Shown here in pieces: positions 60,639-64,000 of a DNA stretch of 64,000 bases. The stretch is from NCBI GenBank assembly GCA_011391695.1, contig JAABQB010000012.1, forward strand, positions 1 to 64,000, read 5' to 3'. Below the pieces are notes generated by a model, which had not been told where the DNA came from, did not search any database, and saw only the letters and a list, made by a program, of their open reading frames with translations. How positions within the stretch are numbered: position 1 is the stretch's first letter; each line of letters opens with the position of its first letter. The translations under genes were made by a program, and so were the position numbers. The stretch comes from Desulfobacteraceae bacterium. GTDB lineage: Bacteria; Desulfobacterota; Desulfobacteria; Desulfobacterales; RPRI01.

Positions 60639-60924
60639 GGTATGTTGAAAAAATAGGACACCAATGTTGGCAGAAAACAAATGCGAAGCTGGAGATTGTT
60701 CTTGATTAGAGGGAAATACTAAGAAGGTCTTTTTTTACCGGGCATTGTTCTGGATAAACATCTTTGAGATCATTTTGAGTGGCTTGATCTGTTTCTGGAA
60801 ATTGTCCGCTAATCAATGAACTCATTAATAAATTTCCGCTTTGAGCGGTCACAAAACAATCCTCCGACTTTGTTGAAGGTCACTAAATTAAAAAAACCAA
60901 ACAGAAAGGAAGGGTGTATTTAGT
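60639..60924. other. 286-bp spacer without coding frame
   Basis: Contains AGGACACCAATGTTGGCAGA after the truncated frame, and a small stem CCGCT-TTG-AGCGG at 60837-60849. It may hold debris of an insertion that truncated the upstream gene. No transposase frame is visible. Confidence 0.4.
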
Positions 60925-61509
60925 ATGAAAAAAAATTTTCTGATTCGAGAGGTATCAACAATTATTCATTTCTTGCTCCTTGTTTTAATTGCTATTGTAT
61001 TCACTGGATGTGGTAACCGCCAAACTCAACCTATTCAAAGTCAAAAAAATATTTCATCTTTATCAACCCCTGTGGAAATTATTGGATACTCCTTAATAAA
61101 ATCTAACGAAAAGCTACCTTACCGAAGTGCTTTGCTTCAAATCACAAACAATAGAGTTACAAATAATGATGATCTTCTCGGACCACCGAACAATTCCGCA
61201 AGTGCCAAAGACGGACATCAATTCGTAGTGATAGCGGTCAATATCGCTACAAAAAATAAAAAGAAGTGGATTGATACAGTAGCATCTGCACAATTAGTCG
61301 ACCAGAATGGAAAAGTAAATTACTTAGAACTATGGTATATTAACGGTGCTTTCAGACCTCGGCAATTCTTTCCTGATAATCTATCTGGGTTTAATCCTGA
61401 TCAGCAAACTAAATTGGCTTTTTATATGGAAGATCCATTACCTCCCAAGCTAAAACTAATAATTCAAAATAGAGATCTGGGATTTTTGGAAGATATAGCT
61501 AAACAATGA
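60925..61509 (+). CDS. Lipoprotein, DUF4352-like
   Basis: The 194-residue protein has a hydrophobic signal segment ending in lipobox FTGC (Cys about 30). The rest fits an Ig-like DUF4352-type fold, with AKDGHQFVVIAVNIATKNKKKW and LAFYMEDPLPPKLKLII. GGAAGG precedes the ATG. Its stop overlaps the ATG of the TPR-CHAT gene (ATGA), so the two products probably work together at the cell envelope. Confidence 0.78.
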   Translation: MKKNFLIREVSTIIHFLLLVLIAIVFTGCGNRQTQPIQSQKNISSLSTPVEIIGYSLIKSNEKLPYRSALLQITNNRVTNNDDLLGPPNNSASAKDGHQFVVIAVNIATKNKKKWIDTVASAQLVDQNGKVNYLELWYINGAFRPRQFFPDNLSGFNPDQQTKLAFYMEDPLPPKLKLIIQNRDLGFLEDIAKQ

Positions 61510-64000
61510 ACCTGATTATCCATAAAACTAAGCACACTTGTCTTGCTGAAAAAATGATACTTGTTGCCATCTGTCTGGTATATTCCTTCGGTATCTGCCA
61601 TGCACAGACTATGACTCCTGAGCAGGCACATGTAGTCTCCCTTTTCAAGCAGGCTAATCAATACAATAGTGAGCAGAATTATCCGGAAGCAGTCAAGTTG
61701 TATCAGGAATCGATCCGCTTAGCTGAGACTGCCTTTGGAAAACAGGACCCTAATTATGTTTCACTGATCACGAATTTAGCGAATGTCTATCAAAAATCCG
61801 GCTCGTTTATTAATGCTGAAAAACTCTACCAAAATGCTCTGGAGTCCTGGGAGAAGATAGTTGGACCTAATCACCCGAAAGTAGCATCGACCCTGAACCT
61901 CCAGGCAATTCTCTATTATTCTCAAGGCAAATTTGCCCAGGCTTTGCCACTGATGCAAAGGGCGCTTGCCATTAGGAAAAAAGCCTTTGGCACATCTCAT
62001 CCTGATGTGGCTGAAACGCTTAACAATCTTGCCGCTCTATACTCTTCACTTGGTGATTATCAGAATGCTGAGGCCCTATATAAAGAGGCACTTAAAGTGT
62101 GTGAACAATTGTATGGTAAGGAAAGCATTAACAGTGCAACCACCCTCGTCAATCTGGGCGGAGTTCTACGTTCGCTGGGCAAGTTTGAAGATGGCATTGT
62201 AGTATGTAAAAAAGGTCTGGCCCTCAAAGAAAAATTTTATGGCCCTGAACATCCTTCTGTCGCAACAAGTCTTGATACACTCGGCAACCTCTATTTTGAC
62301 ATGAAAAAATTTGATCAAACAGAGGCGACCTGTAAAAGAAGCCTGCAAATTAGGGAAAAGGTGCTCGGGCCTAATCATCCTGAAACGGCCACCAGTATGA
62401 ATAATCTATCGGCATTGTATGAGAGTAGGGCAATGTATTCCGATGCTGAACCGCTGCTAAAACAAGCAGTTGCAATTTATAAAGAGAGTCTCGGCAGTGA
62501 ACACCCAACCTATGCCAGCGGTTTGCATAATTTGGGGTCGCTTTATTCTAAAATTGGTCGTTTCTCTGAAGCGGAAGAGCTTCTTTTAAAAGCAGTAGCT
62601 CTCAGGAAAAAAATTTATGGTGACGTACATAACGAGGTTGCAGATACATTAAATAACCTTGCAGGACTCTATTTGGATACGGGGAAATACGGCAAAGCTA
62701 AGGAGATCTACGAGAAAGTTCTTGAGACGCGCAAGAAGGTATTTGGAGCAGAACACCCGGCTGTCGCAGCGACCTTGAACAATGTTGCGAGTATCTACAG
62801 TCACCTCGGTGATAATAAACATGCCTTGGATCTATATAGAATGGCTCTAACCATGCGGGAAAAAACCCTCGGAAAAGATCATATCGATGTTGCCGAATCC
62901 TGTAATAATCTGGCCTCTGTTTACCAATCTATGGGAGATTCCCAGGGGGCACTCTCCCTCTATCAAAAATCTCTCAAAATCGTTGAGAAAACAATGGCCG
63001 ATAGTGTGCTTGCTGCCAAAATACTTATGAATATAGCCGAACTGCGCGGTGAAATGGATGCCTATGCGACTGCATTCCCGCTCTATAGACAGGGCGTGGC
63101 TCTCTTAGAAAACAATCTCGGATATGAGCACTTAGACGTTGCCACCGCATACAATAATCTTGCTGGTTGGTATCTGGCCGCAGGCGAGTTTAATAACGCA
63201 GAATCGTTCTATCAAAAAGCACTCGCCATAAGAAACGGGAAATTGCCACCTGATCATCCATCGTTTTCGTTAAATCTTTTCAATCTTTCAGCAGTCTATG
63301 CAGCGCAGGATAAAAGTAAATTGGCACTTTCATATATGAAGCGTGGTATCGATGCAGACAGGAATCTGATCGATCAAGCCATGGGGTTTTCATCCGAAAG
63401 ACAGAAATTGTCGTTTCTCGAAAAAAAACAATGGCACCTATATGGCCTTTTCACTTTAGTAAATAAATATTTTCAGGATGACGTCACTGCAAAAAGATAT
63501 CTTTTCGATGTCTGGTTGCAAAGAAAAGGGATCATCCTGGAAGCGCGGAAGCAATTTCAAGAGTCTCTGATTGATTCCGATAATTCTGAGGCAGTGACAA
63601 TTTATCAAAAGTTTGCTCAAGTAAGTGCCGAGCTATCGCGCCTGACATTCGCCAACAATGGAAAAATAGACCGGATCTCGTACCAGAAGAGAGTCAATGA
63701 ACTGGGAATTGCGAAAGAGGAACTAGAGGTAAAATTAAGTCAAATCAGTCAGGCCTTTGCCGGACAAAAGAAAATATCGACAGCAGATACCCAAACAATT
63801 GCAGCCCTCTTACCTCCAGATCATGTGCTTGTAGATTTCGCCAGGATTCAACCTATCAATTTCAAGGCACGCGGAATCGTGGAGAAATGGGCTCCTGAAC
63901 GGTATTTTGCTTTTATACTTAATTCTGGGAAAGGCGAAAGTATCGACATTATTGATCTAGGAGATGCGCAAATGATCGATAATATAGTGGCCGAGTTAAA
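61506..64000 (+). CDS. Secreted TPR-CHAT protein (3' end beyond window)
   Basis: A frame open from the ATG at 61506 to the window end (about 831 codons). Residues 15-35 look like a signal peptide (MILVAICLVYSFGICHAQ). Then about twelve TPR units of the kinesin-light-chain type run in register every 42 residues (pattern Y..AE.LY..AL.I.E...G..HP.VA..LNNLA). Near residue 755 a caspase-like CHAT domain begins (LPPDHVLVDFARI, then RYFAFILNSGKGESIDIIDL). The catalytic His/Cys lie past the window, so activity cannot be judged. Confidence 0.88.
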   Translation, partial: MNLIIHKTKHTCLAEKMILVAICLVYSFGICHAQTMTPEQAHVVSLFKQANQYNSEQNYPEAVKLYQESIRLAETAFGKQDPNYVSLITNLANVYQKSGSFINAEKLYQNALESWEKIVGPNHPKVASTLNLQAILYYSQGKFAQALPLMQRALAIRKKAFGTSHPDVAETLNNLAALYSSLGDYQNAEALYKEALKVCEQLYGKESINSATTLVNLGGVLRSLGKFEDGIVVCKKGLALKEKFYGPEHPSVATSLDTLGNLYFDMKKFDQTEATCKRSLQIREKVLGPNHPETATSMNNLSALYESRAMYSDAEPLLKQAVAIYKESLGSEHPTYASGLHNLGSLYSKIGRFSEAEELLLKAVALRKKIYGDVHNEVADTLNNLAGLYLDTGKYGKAKEIYEKVLETRKKVFGAEHPAVAATLNNVASIYSHLGDNKHALDLYRMALTMREKTLGKDHIDVAESCNNLASVYQSMGDSQGALSLYQKSLKIVEKTMADSVLAAKILMNIAELRGEMDAYATAFPLYRQGVALLENNLGYEHLDVATAYNNLAGWYLAAGEFNNAESFYQKALAIRNGKLPPDHPSFSLNLFNLSAVYAAQDKSKLALSYMKRGIDADRNLIDQAMGFSSERQKLSFLEKKQWHLYGLFTLVNKYFQDDVTAKRYLFDVWLQRKGIILEARKQFQESLIDSDNSEAVTIYQKFAQVSAELSRLTFANNGKIDRISYQKRVNELGIAKEELEVKLSQISQAFAGQKKISTADTQTIAALLPPDHVLVDFARIQPINFKARGIVEKWAPERYFAFILNSGKGESIDIIDLGDAQMIDNIVAEL

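Overview
The window looks like chromosomal DNA of an anaerobic, probably sulfate-reducing bacterium of the Desulfobacterota (Desulfobacterales-like). This is inference from gene content: a corrinoid methyltransfer system with its reductive activator, a split methylcrotonyl-CoA-carboxylase-type enzyme, a TAXI-TRAP importer, several acyl-CoA ligases, two NtrC-type sigma-54 regulators and a rubredoxin-type protein. No rRNA or other species marker is present.

Layout. (1) 1-5.5 kb: a second-type EF-G, an M48 protease with TPRs, chromosomal-type ParA/ParB. (2) 5.5-16.5 kb: a NYN-domain protein, a class III aminotransferase overlapping a diverged kinase-like gene, a three-gene ABC importer, and a ZraS/ZraR-type two-component system behind a near-perfect sigma-54 promoter. 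(3) 16.5-18.6 kb: two PIN-domain toxin-antitoxin modules, one with an in-frame stop in the toxin. (4) 18.7-27.7 kb: housekeeping genes (thioredoxin 2, LolA, NadA, YebC, RlmE, RadA, a PHP phosphatase, MltB-like transglycosylase), tRNA-Glu and a rubredoxin-membrane protein. (5) 27.9-37.5 kb: an acyl-CoA ligase, then an operon of carboxylase beta, biotin carboxylase, biotin carrier, enoyl-CoA hydratase, BKACE, acyl-CoA dehydrogenase, TetR and a 55-residue ribbon-helix-helix gene. (6) 37.5-49.2 kb: a cupin, an Ig-like lipoprotein, a second sigma-54 two-component system, a 54-residue Fis-type HTH gene behind a sigma-54 promoter, and a Liv-type ABC importer with its own acyl-CoA ligase. (7) 49.2-50 kb: HigBA and a relic of a type I restriction subunit. 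(8) 50-60 kb: pterin-type methyltransferase, corrinoid protein, activation protein, RACE, MFS, UroD-type methyltransferase, fused TRAP permease, DUF1850 and TAXI binding protein. (9) 60.4-64 kb: a truncated secreted protein, a lipoprotein, and a TPR-CHAT protein that runs off the end.

How the parts may work together. Region 8 carries every part expected of a demethylating methylotrophic pathway (importer, methyltransferase I, corrinoid carrier, methyltransferase II, repair proteins), with an unknown substrate. Regions 5-6 look like regulated uptake, CoA activation and beta-carbon carboxylation of a branched or beta-substituted acid, but with BKACE where HMG-CoA lyase would be expected.

Intergenic DNA is unusually decorated. 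There are several families of short-word repeats (TTCAAGG, CTTTGTGT, GACAGGAT, GGCTGAA), a 153-bp MITE-like element with 15-bp terminal inverted repeats and TTAT flanks, and many perfect palindromes at promoters.
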